Source of the DNA: an uncultured Rikenella sp.
GTDB lineage: Bacteria; Bacteroidota; Bacteroidia; Bacteroidales; Rikenellaceae
Length of the DNA: 6,599 nt
Assembly: GCF_910579375.1 (NCBI RefSeq)
Contig: NZ_CAJTUJ010000109.1
Location: 1-6,599 of the forward strand
Direction: 5' to 3'
Part shown: positions 1 to 6,494 of the stretch, piece after piece
How positions within the stretch are numbered: the stretch's first letter is position 1
How the letters are laid out: every line of letters begins with the position of its first letter
The notes under the pieces: model-generated
What the model was told of the DNA's origin: nothing
Seen by the model: only the letters and a program-made list of their open reading frames with translations
Database searches by the model: none
Translations under genes and position numbers: made by a program

Positions 1-360
1 AACCAAGTACTGTCCGTAGATACCGTTCGTGGCGGACGACCAACTGTAACCATAGCTGCCGACGTATCTGGCTGCACCTTCAGCACCACCTCGTCCATAG
101 TCGCGGAAGCCCGGGGCGGGGTACCAGGCGAGCGGGGTTCCCGCGCCAGAGGTGCTTACCTTGTAGAGACGACCGTTAGTAGCCTTGTAATGGCCTGAGC
201 CATAAGACTCTCCAGGAACCCCATCCGAGTAGTACGGGAAAGTCCCATTTAACGGCGTGGTGGCGTCCCGCGTAAAGTCAGACCAAAGAAAGGGTGTGTT
301 TAGGGTAGAGGCGGCCTTGTATTTATTTAGGGTAGACCCAGCCAGTTGCTTGGGGCAGAG
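1..360 (-). pseudogene. Partial Fib_succ_major-type (C-type-lectin-like) module, cassette 2, cut by window edge
   Basis: The minus strand is open in one frame from about 483 to position 1 and has no convincing start codon. The part resembling the family begins near 360-370. Landmarks in reading order are LNTPFLWSDFTRD, FPYYSDGVPGES, LAWYPAPGFRDYG, and GAARYVGSYGYSWSSATNG just before the window edge. The order 'WYPA.GFR ... GA..YVGSYGYSWSS' is typical of the C-terminal domain of Bacteroidales surface proteins annotated as Fibrobacter succinogenes major paralogous domain. The usual entry motif of the module (DPCP.GWRVP) seems to lie in the neighbouring frame as PLPQATGWVYPK, which hits a stop near 323, so a frameshift around 320-340 is likely. 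An 11-base direct repeat (299-309 and 326-336) lies at that point. No signal peptide, promoter or start is visible. I infer a silent or dead cassette, not an expressed gene. The C-terminus is outside the window. Confidence 0.6.
299..336. repeat. 11-base direct repeat, period 27, in cassette 2
   Basis: The word tttagggtaga occurs at 299-309 and again at 326-336, a period of 27 bases (nine codons). In the minus-strand frame it encodes STLN twice (STLNKYKAA followed by STLNTPFLW). It sits where the reading frame of the module appears to shift, so a short duplication or slippage event is a plausible cause. It may also be chance. Confidence 0.4.
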
Positions 361-389
361 GCTGCCAGTAGAACGCCTTGTGGGCGCGT

Positions 390-585
390 TTATTCTGAGA
401 GGCAACGCAGCTGAAAACCGAAAGCGCGGTTGTCCGAAGTGCTCGGATAGAGATACTGTGTGTAAAAACCCAAGAACACCCTGTTAGTCCCGTTGATCGT
501 GGAACCCCAGCTGTACCCGCCATTGCCGATAAACCGTAGCGCGCCCGTTTCCCGATGGCGGTAGCCCGGGCGCCCGCAGAGAGCG
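390..585 (-). pseudogene. C-terminal fragment of the same surface-protein module, cassette 1
   Basis: This minus-strand stretch encodes the tail of the same module as cassette 2. It reads PGYRHRETGALRFIGNGGYSW, then a variable-looking stretch (GSTINGTNRVFLGFYTQYLYPSTSD), then NRAFGFQLRCLSE and a TAA stop at 392-390. 'R..GF..RC' followed by a short acidic end is the usual terminus of these Bacteroidales modules. Aligned to cassette 2, PGYR/PGFR, GALRFIG/GAARYVG and GYSWGS/GYSWSS correspond. Everything upstream of the PGYR block is missing: homology starts only some ten to twenty bases after the murF-alr stop codon. Just before PGYR the expected residues (SLRAPG) are in the neighbouring frame, so a one-base slip in the G/C-rich run around 564-570 is possible. 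There is no start codon and no room for one. I interpret it as a 5'-truncated fragment, either a recombination donor or debris. Confidence 0.65.
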
Positions 586-586
586 A

Positions 587-3001
587 TTACTCGCGCACGT
601 AAATCCGCTTGATGCGTGCCGATATCGACGTGAGCACCTCATACGAGATCGTTCCGAGCACCTGCGCCACCTCGCGAATCGTCGGCCGGTCGCCGAAGAT
701 GACCACCTCGTCGCCCACCTGCGCTTCCGGAACTCCCGAAATGTCGATCATGCAGGTGTCCATGCAGATATTCCCGATCGTCGGACACAGCACGCCCCGG
801 ATCGAGACCGAACCTGCTCCGCGTCCCAGCCGGCGATCCATCCCGTCGGCATAACCGATCGGAATCGTCGCCGTGCGCATCGGTGCCGTCACCACCCCGC
901 GCCGGTTGTAGCCCACCGTCTCTCCCGCCGCGAGCTCCTTGATCTGCACGATCTGGGTCTTGAGCGTCGCCGCCACCTGCAGCGTCGGGTCGTCGATGCC
1001 GTAGAGTCCCACGCCGAGACGCACCATGTCGAAATGGGCTTCCGGAAAGCGGGCGATTCCCGCGCTGTTGCAGATGTGGCGCAGGATCGAACGGTCGCCG
1101 AGCGATTCGACAATCTCCGAGCTCATCTCGTCGAAGAGGCGGATCTGCCGGCGGGTGAAGCCGTCTTCAGCCGGGTCTTCCGAGGCGGCGAGGTGCGAAA
1201 AAATCGAACGCACGCGCACGGCTTTCTCCTGTCGCAGCATGGCGCACAGCTCGGCGATCTCTTCCGGAACGAATCCCAAGCGGTGCATGCCGGTGTCCAT
1301 CTTCAGGTGGATCGGCGCCGAGGCCATCCCCCGGCTGCGCACCTCGTCGGCATAGCTTTTCAGCGAGGCGAACGAGTAGATCTCCGGTTCGAGACCGTAG
1401 TCGGCCATCACGGCGAAGCTCCCCGGGTCGGAGTTGAGCACCACGATCGGCAAGTGGATTCCCGCCTCGCGCAGGGCGATCCCCTCGTCCGCAAAGGCGA
1501 CCGCCAGATAGTCCACTCCCTCGTGCCGCAGCATCGACGCAATCTCGGCCGATCCCGTTCCGTAGGAGTAGGCCTTGACCATCGCCATCACCCGTGTTCC
1601 GGGTCGGAGCATGGCGCGGAAATGGGCCAGGTTGGCTGCTAAGGCGTTCAGGTTCACCTCCAATGTGGTCGTGTGGGTACGTTTTTCCAGCAGCCGCGAG
1701 ATGCGCTCGAAGCCGAACGCCCGGCCTCCCTTGACCAGAATGGCGCTCCCGGCGAAACGTTCTTTGTCCGTGTGGCGCAGGAAGTCGTCCGTCGTGGCGT
1801 GGAAACGGGCCTGTTCCGGACGGAGTCCGGCCGCGGTCAGGAATCGTCCGGCCGCGGCGGCGAGCTCCGGGCCGATGCCTACGAAGTCGTCGATCCGGTG
1901 TTCGCGCACGCGGCGGGCTACTTCGTCGTAGAGCTCCTGTCCGGGTCTGCCGGCCTGGCGGATGTCGGACAGTATCAGTACTTTCGACCGCTCGCCGGCG
2001 GTCTGGCCGAGGTAGTCGAGGGCGATGCCCAGCGAGGTCAGGTCGCTGTTGTAACTGTCGTTTACTACCAGGCTGCCCAGAATCCCTTCCCGCAGCTCCA
2101 GCCGCATGGCGACGGGCTGCAGCTCGGTGAAAGGCTTGTGCGGCAGCCCCATCGCGCGATAGAGCGCGTCGACCAACGCCGCGTTCTGGAGCGACGCGGC
2201 GTCGTGGAACGGAAAATCGTCGGAGTTCCGAATCGCTTTCAGGCCGGATTCGTTATCGTACACTCTCCGGCCCGCTCCGTTGCAGCTCCGGCGGACGGTT
2301 TCCGGGACGATCGAGCCGTCCGCCGGATAGATAATCGTCTCGGCGTGGGTAAAGAGCCGGAGTTTTTCGTCCAATTTCTGCTGTTCGGAGGCGAAATTTT
2401 CGCCGTGCGCCTCGCCGATGTTGGTCACCAGGCCGATCTGCGGTCGGATCATCGCTTCCAACCGCTCCATCTCGCCGGGACGGGAGATGCCGGCTTCGAT
2501 CACCACCCACTCTTCGTCCCCTTCGATCATCAGCAGCGACAAGGCGACCCCTAACTGCGAGTTGTAGCTTCGCGGGCTCCGCAGCAGCCGGCCGGCAGCC
2601 TCGGGCCACAGCTGGGCGATCCACTCTTTGACGACGGTTTTGCCGTTGCTGCCGGTGATGGCGACGACGATGCCCCGGTATCGGCTCCGGTGGTCGGCGG
2701 CCAGCAATTGCAGAGCGGCCAGCGGATAGGCGACCTCTACGAACGAGGCGTCGGGGAGCGGCGTGTCGGGCATTCGTTCGACCACGAAGGAGCGCACGCC
2801 GCGCCGGTAGAGCTCCGGAATATAGCGGTGTCCGTCGTGATTGGGCCCGACGAGGGCGACGAACAGGGCGGTGTCGGGTTGGGCGATGCTGTTCCGGCTG
2901 TCGGTGACGATGTGGGTGAAACGGCGATCCGGGCCGTGCAGCGTACTGTCCGACCGGTGGTCGCGGGCGAGGCGGACGAGGTGGGAGAGGGTGTAGTCCA
3001 T
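587..3001 (-). CDS. murF-alr: Bifunctional UDP-MurNAc-tripeptide:D-Ala-D-Ala ligase / alanine racemase (MurF-Alr fusion)
   Basis: This 804-residue cytoplasmic enzyme carries two consecutive steps of peptidoglycan precursor synthesis. The racemase half makes D-alanine from L-alanine using PLP. The MurF half uses ATP to join D-Ala-D-Ala to UDP-MurNAc-tripeptide. MurF occupies about residues 1-440: TDSR near 33, P-loop GSNGKT at 117-122, EAGISRPGEM, TNIGEAH, and NDSYNS at 314-319. Alr follows from about 445: PLP-binding lysine K476 in MVKAYSYG, K567 in HLKMDTGMHRLGF (position carbamylated in characterised racemases), second catalytic base Y698 in VGYNRRG, then IGYADG and CMD at 746-748. All expected catalytic residues are present. 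The frame is also open upstream to a TTG at 3034, but I chose ATG at 3001 because it starts the family-like MDYTLSHL and lies about 35 bases downstream of a good promoter. The fusion is known in Bacteroidetes. Module fragments abut its stop codon. Confidence 0.96.
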   Translation of the reverse strand: MDYTLSHLVRLARDHRSDSTLHGPDRRFTHIVTDSRNSIAQPDTALFVALVGPNHDGHRYIPELYRRGVRSFVVERMPDTPLPDASFVEVAYPLAALQLLAADHRSRYRGIVVAITGSNGKTVVKEWIAQLWPEAAGRLLRSPRSYNSQLGVALSLLMIEGDEEWVVIEAGISRPGEMERLEAMIRPQIGLVTNIGEAHGENFASEQQKLDEKLRLFTHAETIIYPADGSIVPETVRRSCNGAGRRVYDNESGLKAIRNSDDFPFHDAASLQNAALVDALYRAMGLPHKPFTELQPVAMRLELREGILGSLVVNDSYNSDLTSLGIALDYLGQTAGERSKVLILSDIRQAGRPGQELYDEVARRVREHRIDDFVGIGPELAAAAGRFLTAAGLRPEQARFHATTDDFLRHTDKERFAGSAILVKGGRAFGFERISRLLEKRTHTTTLEVNLNALAANLAHFRAMLRPGTRVMAMVKAYSYGTGSAEIASMLRHEGVDYLAVAFADEGIALREAGIHLPIVVLNSDPGSFAVMADYGLEPEIYSFASLKSYADEVRSRGMASAPIHLKMDTGMHRLGFVPEEIAELCAMLRQEKAVRVRSIFSHLAASEDPAEDGFTRRQIRLFDEMSSEIVESLGDRSILRHICNSAGIARFPEAHFDMVRLGVGLYGIDDPTLQVAATLKTQIVQIKELAAGETVGYNRRGVVTAPMRTATIPIGYADGMDRRLGRGAGSVSIRGVLCPTIGNICMDTCMIDISGVPEAQVGDEVVIFGDRPTIREVAQVLGTISYEVLTSISARIKRIYVRE

Positions 3002-3042
3002 AGTGAGGAGGCGAGGGCCGAGGCGATTTCTCAACGGCTTTA

Positions 3043-3078
3043 CAAAAGTAGGGTTTTGCGGCTAAATGCGGTCGAAAA
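3043..3078 (-). promoter_or_regulatory. Bacteroidetes-type promoter for murF-alr
   Basis: On the minus strand TACTTTTG (3050-3043) matches the Bacteroidetes -7 consensus TAnnTTTG exactly. A T-rich run TTTTTTCG lies about 22 bases upstream (3080-3073) and could serve as a weak -33 element, although the expected TTTG is not perfect. Transcription would begin near 3036, giving a 5' leader of about 35 bases to the ATG at 3001. This would make murF-alr transcribable independently of trmH and argues against the upstream TTG start at 3034. Confidence 0.6.
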
Positions 3079-3096
3079 AATGTCGCTGTTTCAGCG
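3073..3096 (-). terminator. Weak candidate terminator after trmH
   Basis: The stem CGCTG/CAGCG (minus strand 3096-3092 and 3088-3084) has a loop of three A residues, overlaps the trmH stop codon, and is followed by AC, A and six T residues. The stem is only five base pairs, so termination would be inefficient at best. The same T-run may double as the -33 region of the murF-alr promoter. Confidence 0.3.
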
Positions 3097-3633
3097 GCGT
3101 CCGAACCGTCGGAAGAATTCCCACAGCACGATGCCGCCGCTCACGGCTACGTTCAGCGAGTGTTTGGTGCCGACCTGTGGAATTTCTAACGCTCCGTCGC
3201 ACAGATCGACCACTTCCTGTCCGACGCCTTCCACTTCGTTGCCGAAGACGATGGCGAAATGCTCCTCTCCGGGCTGCTCTGCGGGGCTCCAGCTCGACAG
3301 TAGGGTCGCTCCGCGGACTTGTTCCACGACGATCAGGGTATAGCCTGCGGCGCGCAGCTGTTCCACGGCGTCGGTGCTGTTCGCGGCGTATTCCCAGGCG
3401 ACGGTCAGCTCGGCTCCCAGGGCGCTTTTGTGAATCTCGCGGGAGGGGGGCTGGGCGGTGATGCCGCACAGTACGATCCGCTCGATGCCGAAGGCGTCGC
3501 CTGTCCGGAAAAAGGCGCCTACGTTGGCGGCGCTCCGCACGTTGTCGAGGACGACGACGACGGACATCTTGGGTTGTCGGGCGAAGTCCGAGGGGGCGGG
3601 ACGACCCAATTCTTCGTTTTTCAACTTTTCCAT
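3091..3633 (-). CDS. TrmH/SpoU-family RNA 2'-O-ribose methyltransferase
   Basis: This 180-residue protein of the SPOUT superfamily is predicted to use S-adenosylmethionine to methylate a ribose 2'-OH in tRNA or rRNA in the cytoplasm. All three SpoU motifs are visible: motif 1 LDNVRSAANVGAFFR (residues 29-43, with catalytic-type arginine R43), motif 2 VFGNEVEGV (129-137), and motif 3 IPQVGTKHSLNVAVSGG (151-167), which builds the cofactor-binding knot. The protein is close to the minimal catalytic domain and lacks an N-terminal substrate-binding extension, so the exact target nucleotide cannot be named. The frame is open far upstream (to 3894), but the family-like start is MEKLKNEELGRP at 3633; the upstream translation is low-complexity and overlaps a dispersed repeat. 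It lies 89 bases before murF-alr and is divergent from hppA. The stop is TGA at 3093-3091. Confidence 0.92.
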   Translation of the reverse strand: MEKLKNEELGRPAPSDFARQPKMSVVVVLDNVRSAANVGAFFRTGDAFGIERIVLCGITAQPPSREIHKSALGAELTVAWEYAANSTDAVEQLRAAGYTLIVVEQVRGATLLSSWSPAEQPGEEHFAIVFGNEVEGVGQEVVDLCDGALEIPQVGTKHSLNVAVSGGIVLWEFFRRFGRR

Positions 3634-3691
3634 ATCGTTCAGTATTAAAAACGATCGGTTATTCTGCATCTCGTTCATTGGGTTGGAGGGT

Positions 3692-3740
3692 ACTGTTCTT
3701 TTTAACTTCGCTGCGCTCGTTTTCCTCCTCGCCGCTCGGC
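3692..3740 (-). repeat. Dispersed 49-base repeat, copy A
   Basis: Read on the minus strand, this element starts gccgagcggcgaggaggaaa and ends with gttaaaaagaacagt. It matches copy B at 6516-6564 on the plus strand at 48 of 49 positions (C versus G at position 28). It lies 58 bases upstream of the trmH start codon, pointing toward trmH. The flanks on either side do not match those of copy B. The element contains GAGGAGG, but not at a spacing that could serve any start codon. Confidence 0.85.
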
Positions 3741-3866
3741 TCTTCAGAAAAGGTACGGTTCCATCCGGCTCGAAGAACAGCGTGCGAAAAACCGATTGAT
3801 TTTTGATAGAGAGCAAAAATAGGAGGAAAAGTCGAGAGCAGGAGGCGGTCGAAAGAAAAAAATGTC

Positions 3867-3874
3867 TATCTTTC
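3867..3874 (+). promoter_or_regulatory. Possible -7 box of the hppA promoter
   Basis: TATCTTTC matches TAnnTTTG at all but the last base and lies 36 bases before the hppA ATG, a plausible leader length. I see no TTTG at the expected -33 position, only purine-rich sequence, so the call is tentative. Confidence 0.35.
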
Positions 3875-3910
3875 AGACACCAAACAGAGCTCATTCAAAA
3901 ACAACCGCTT

Positions 3911-6127
3911 ATGAATACAGACATACCTCAGATTTTCTGGCTCGTACCGGGTGCAGCCTTGTTGGCCCTCGGGTTTGCCCGGTATTTTTTCGTGCACATG
4001 AAACGGCAGAGCGAAGGGAACGAGACCATGCAGACCATCGCCGCCCATGTTCGGAAAGGCGCGATGGCTTATCTGAAACAGCAGTATAAGATCGTCGGGA
4101 TCGTTTTTCTGGTGTTGTGCGCCTTTTTTGCCGTACTGGCCTATGGGTTCGGCGTCCAGAACCCGTGGGTGCCGTTTGCGTTTCTGACCGGCGGTTTCTT
4201 CTCGGGTCTCGCCGGATTCATCGGCATGAAGACTGCGACGTACGCTTCGGCCCGGACGGCGCAGGCCGCTTCCGAATCGCTGAACCGTGGGCTGAAAGTC
4301 GCTTTCCGCTCCGGGGCGGTGATGGGGCTTGTGGTGGTAGGCCTGGGGCTGCTGGATATCTCTGCCTGGTACTTGGTGCTCGAGTGGTTCTATGATGATA
4401 TCACCACTACTCAGAAGCTTGTGATTATCACCACTACGATGCTGACCTTCGGGATGGGTGCTTCGACCCAGGCTCTGTTCGCGCGTGTCGGGGGCGGGAT
4501 CTATACCAAGGCAGCGGATGTGGGAGCCGATTTGGTGGGGAAAGTCGAGGCCGGGATTCCGGAGGATGACCCGCGGAATCCGGCTACGATTGCCGATAAT
4601 GTGGGCGACAATGTCGGTGACGTGGCCGGGATGGGGGCAGACCTCTATGAAAGCTACTGCGGCTCGATACTGGCTACGGCGGCGCTGGGGGCTTCGGCTT
4701 TCGCGCTCGCGCCGGAGATGCAGCTGCGGGCGGTGCTCGCGCCGATGCTGATTGCCGCTGTCGGGATTCTGTTGTCGATTATCGGGATCTATCTCGTGCG
4801 GACGAAAGAGGGGGCGTCGATGAAAAACCTCCTCAGCGCGTTGGGGCTGGGGGTGAACACCAGTTCGCTGCTCATTGCCGTGGCTACGTTCGTGATCCTC
4901 TATCTGCTGGGGCTGGAAAACTGGCTCGGGATTTCGTTCTCGGTGATTGCGGGGCTTGTGGCCGGGATCATTATTGGCCAGTCGACGGAATACTACACTT
5001 CGCAGTCGTATAAACCGACCCGGAAAGTGGCCGAAAGTTCAAAAACGGGGCCGGCGACGGTGATTATCTCGGGAATCGGACTCGGGATGCTCTCGACGGC
5101 GATTCCGGTGATGACGATTTGTGTGGCGATCGTGCTGGCTTTCCTGTGTGCCATCCGGTTCGACGTGGCGAACATGCTGACGGCTCAGAACTTGGCTTTG
5201 GGGCTCTACGGGATCGGGATCGCGGCGGTCGGGATGCTCTCGACGCTGGGAATCACGCTGGCGACGGATGCCTACGGGCCGATTGCGGACAATGCCGGCG
5301 GGAATGCCGAGATGAGCGGTCTCGGGGCGGAGGTGCGCAAACGGACGGATGCCTTGGATGCGCTGGGGAATACCACGGCGGCGACGGGCAAGGGCTTTGC
5401 GATCGGTTCGGCGGCCCTGACGGCGCTGGCCCTGATGGCTTCGTACCTGGAGGAGATCAAGATGGGGCTGCAGCATATCGGCGTCAAGACCATCGAGGTG
5501 CTGGGTAATGCGGTGCCGGTCGAGGCGGCTACGTTGCCTGACTTTATGGAGTACTATCAGGTGAATCTGATGAATCCGAAGGTCTTGATCGGGGTCTTTA
5601 TCGGTTCGATGATGGCTTTCGTTTTCTGTGGGTTGACGATGAACGCCGTGGGGCGGGCGGCGCAGAGTATGGTTGAGGAGGTTCGCCGGCAGTTCCGTGA
5701 AATCAAAGGGATTCTGACGGGCGAGGCGACGCCGGACTATGCACGCTGTGTGGCGATTTCGACCAAAGGGGCGCAGCGGGAGATGCTGTTGCCGTCGATT
5801 CTGGCTATCGTGGCTCCGATCGTGACGGGGATCGTGTTCGGTGTGGCGGGGGTGTTGGGGCTGTTGGTCGGCGGATTGGGTGCGGGGTTCGTGCTGGCGA
5901 TCTTTATGGCCAACTCGGGCGGTGCGTGGGACAATGCCAAAAAGTATATCGAAGAGGGGAATCTCGGCGGTAAGGGTTCGGATGCTCATAAGGCTACGGT
6001 GGTGGGCGATACGGTGGGGGATCCGTTCAAGGATACTTCCGGGCCGTCGCTGAATATTCTGATCAAGCTGATGAGTATGGTGGCGATTGTGATGGCGGGT
6101 TTGACCGTGGCATTCAGTATTTTGTAG
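3911..6127 (+). CDS. hppA: Membrane ion-pumping pyrophosphatase, K+-dependent, Na+ or Na+/H+ type
   Basis: This 738-residue polytopic inner-membrane enzyme hydrolyses pyrophosphate and pumps cations out of the cytoplasm. Family signatures are intact: YTKAADVGADLVGKVE (about 198-213), EDDPRNPATIADNVGDNVGD (218-237), GADLYESY, ATDAYGPIADNAGG (451-464), and near the C-terminus a KATVVGDTVGD block with PFKDTSGPS, supplying the Asp/Lys residues that hold Mg-pyrophosphate. A490 and G493 in GNTTAATGKG are the pattern of K+-dependent members; K+-independent ones carry lysine at the first position. E247 in DLYESY is at the position used by Na+-transporting enzymes. Many long hydrophobic segments fit the usual 15-17 helices. 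The frame is open 36 codons upstream to 3803, but that stretch is charged and unlike the family. MNTDIPQIFWLVPG at 3911 starts directly before the first membrane helix, so I chose it. It appears monocistronic, with a strong terminator 20 bases after the stop. Confidence 0.96.
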   Translation: MNTDIPQIFWLVPGAALLALGFARYFFVHMKRQSEGNETMQTIAAHVRKGAMAYLKQQYKIVGIVFLVLCAFFAVLAYGFGVQNPWVPFAFLTGGFFSGLAGFIGMKTATYASARTAQAASESLNRGLKVAFRSGAVMGLVVVGLGLLDISAWYLVLEWFYDDITTTQKLVIITTTMLTFGMGASTQALFARVGGGIYTKAADVGADLVGKVEAGIPEDDPRNPATIADNVGDNVGDVAGMGADLYESYCGSILATAALGASAFALAPEMQLRAVLAPMLIAAVGILLSIIGIYLVRTKEGASMKNLLSALGLGVNTSSLLIAVATFVILYLLGLENWLGISFSVIAGLVAGIIIGQSTEYYTSQSYKPTRKVAESSKTGPATVIISGIGLGMLSTAIPVMTICVAIVLAFLCAIRFDVANMLTAQNLALGLYGIGIAAVGMLSTLGITLATDAYGPIADNAGGNAEMSGLGAEVRKRTDALDALGNTTAATGKGFAIGSAALTALALMASYLEEIKMGLQHIGVKTIEVLGNAVPVEAATLPDFMEYYQVNLMNPKVLIGVFIGSMMAFVFCGLTMNAVGRAAQSMVEEVRRQFREIKGILTGEATPDYARCVAISTKGAQREMLLPSILAIVAPIVTGIVFGVAGVLGLLVGGLGAGFVLAIFMANSGGAWDNAKKYIEEGNLGGKGSDAHKATVVGDTVGDPFKDTSGPSLNILIKLMSMVAIVMAGLTVAFSIL

Positions 6128-6147
6128 TACGTGTTTTTGAAATTAGG

Positions 6148-6193
6148 CTCCTCTCCCGAAACTTCGACACGAAGTTTCGGGAGAGGAGTTTTT
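6148..6193 (+). terminator. Strong intrinsic terminator of hppA
   Basis: A perfect 18-base-pair stem (6148-6165 with 6171-6188; left arm begins ctcctctcccgaaac) encloses the loop gacac and is followed by five T residues. It begins 20 bases after the hppA stop codon. The opposite strand lacks a clean T-tract after the stem, so I expect it to act mainly on plus-strand transcripts. Confidence 0.92.
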
Positions 6194-6239
6194 GTAGTTG
6201 GGGTAGAGGAGTCTTGAGATTTGGGCTGAGGCTGGTAGT

Positions 6240-6260
6240 GGAAATGCGTAAGCATTTTCC
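6240..6260. repeat. Short hairpin 1
   Basis: Inverted repeat ggaaatgc / gcattttcc with loop gtaa and one bulged T in the right arm. It is one of a series of short-loop hairpins in this region. Confidence 0.5.
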
Positions 6261-6278
6261 GTCCACGGGACGTGGGGC

Positions 6279-6297
6279 CTGGCCGGCCCGAGGCCAG
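6279..6297. repeat. Short hairpin 2
   Basis: Inverted repeat ctggcc / ggccag with a seven-base loop, inside a wider GC-rich tract containing further ggcc words. Several alternative pairings are possible. Confidence 0.4.
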
Positions 6298-6348
6298 TTG
6301 CAGGCGGGATAAAGCTCGACCCGCGCGCGACTGCTGGAAAAGGGAATC

Positions 6349-6375
6349 ATTCAAACGCGTGGCTCGCGTTTGAAT
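6349..6375. repeat. Hairpin 3, perfect 11-base-pair stem
   Basis: attcaaacgcg (6349-6359) pairs perfectly with cgcgtttgaat (6365-6375) around the loop tggct. No T-tract follows (aagatttcc), so it does not look like an intrinsic terminator. Confidence 0.7.
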
Positions 6376-6424
6376 AAGATTTCCGTCAGCGCGCGGACAA
6401 AGAGTTGGGCCGTCGGCCGCTGGA

Positions 6425-6439
6425 GGATGCGAAGCATCC
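6425..6439. repeat. Short hairpin 4
   Basis: ggatgc / gcatcc with loop gaa. It is followed six bases later by a run of seven T residues (taaagttttttt), so weak terminator activity on the plus strand is conceivable. Confidence 0.5.
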
Positions 6440-6494
6440 GTCTAAAGTTTTTTTGTTCTTTGTTGTTCACAACCGACGCTGCCGGCGAGTGCAA

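Larger units (their letters stand above)
3634..3910. other. Divergent intergenic region between trmH and hppA
   Basis: These 277 bases separate the two starts and contain no supported gene. They hold a 49-base repeat also found near the window's right end, a possible hppA -7 box at 3867-3874, and a small inverted repeat ATCGTT/AACGAT (3634-3639 and 3650-3655, ten-base loop) immediately upstream of the trmH ATG that could form a leader hairpin. Imperfect 11-base direct repeats, ggtactgttct (3689-3699) and ggtacggttcc (3752-3762), bracket the 49-base element. No clear TAnnTTTG box was found for trmH. Confidence 0.6.

Noticed and set aside
541..575. Terminator for murF-alr from the GCGCCCG/CGGGCGC inverted repeat
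   Set aside because: The loop is about 19 bases and no T-tract follows. The sequence is also explained as module coding sequence.
1034..1642. Plus-strand open frame of 202 codons antisense to the racemase half
   Set aside because: Shadow of the murF-alr reading frame; no recognisable domain.
1673..2554. Long plus-strand open frame (293 codons) inside murF-alr
   Set aside because: It is antisense to conserved MurF and Alr motifs, with composition expected from the opposite strand of a GC-rich gene. It has no family resemblance or start context.
3634..3894. 87-codon N-terminal extension of the methyltransferase
   Set aside because: It would translate the 49-base dispersed repeat and unrelated sequence. 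The family start fits MEKLKNEELG at 3633.
3803..3910. 36-codon N-terminal extension of HppA from the ATG at 3803
   Set aside because: The extension is charged and repetitive, unlike pyrophosphatase N-termini, and would overlap the likely promoter region. The ATG at 3911 fits the family.
5039..5989. Minus-strand open frame of 316 codons within hppA
   Set aside because: Antisense to conserved pyrophosphatase motifs. The translation is His/Arg/Gln-rich with no domain, as expected from antisense of a membrane protein gene.
6300..6400. Possible tRNA in the GC-rich stretch with several stems
   Set aside because: No T-loop consensus, anticodon arm geometry or acceptor pairing could be assembled.
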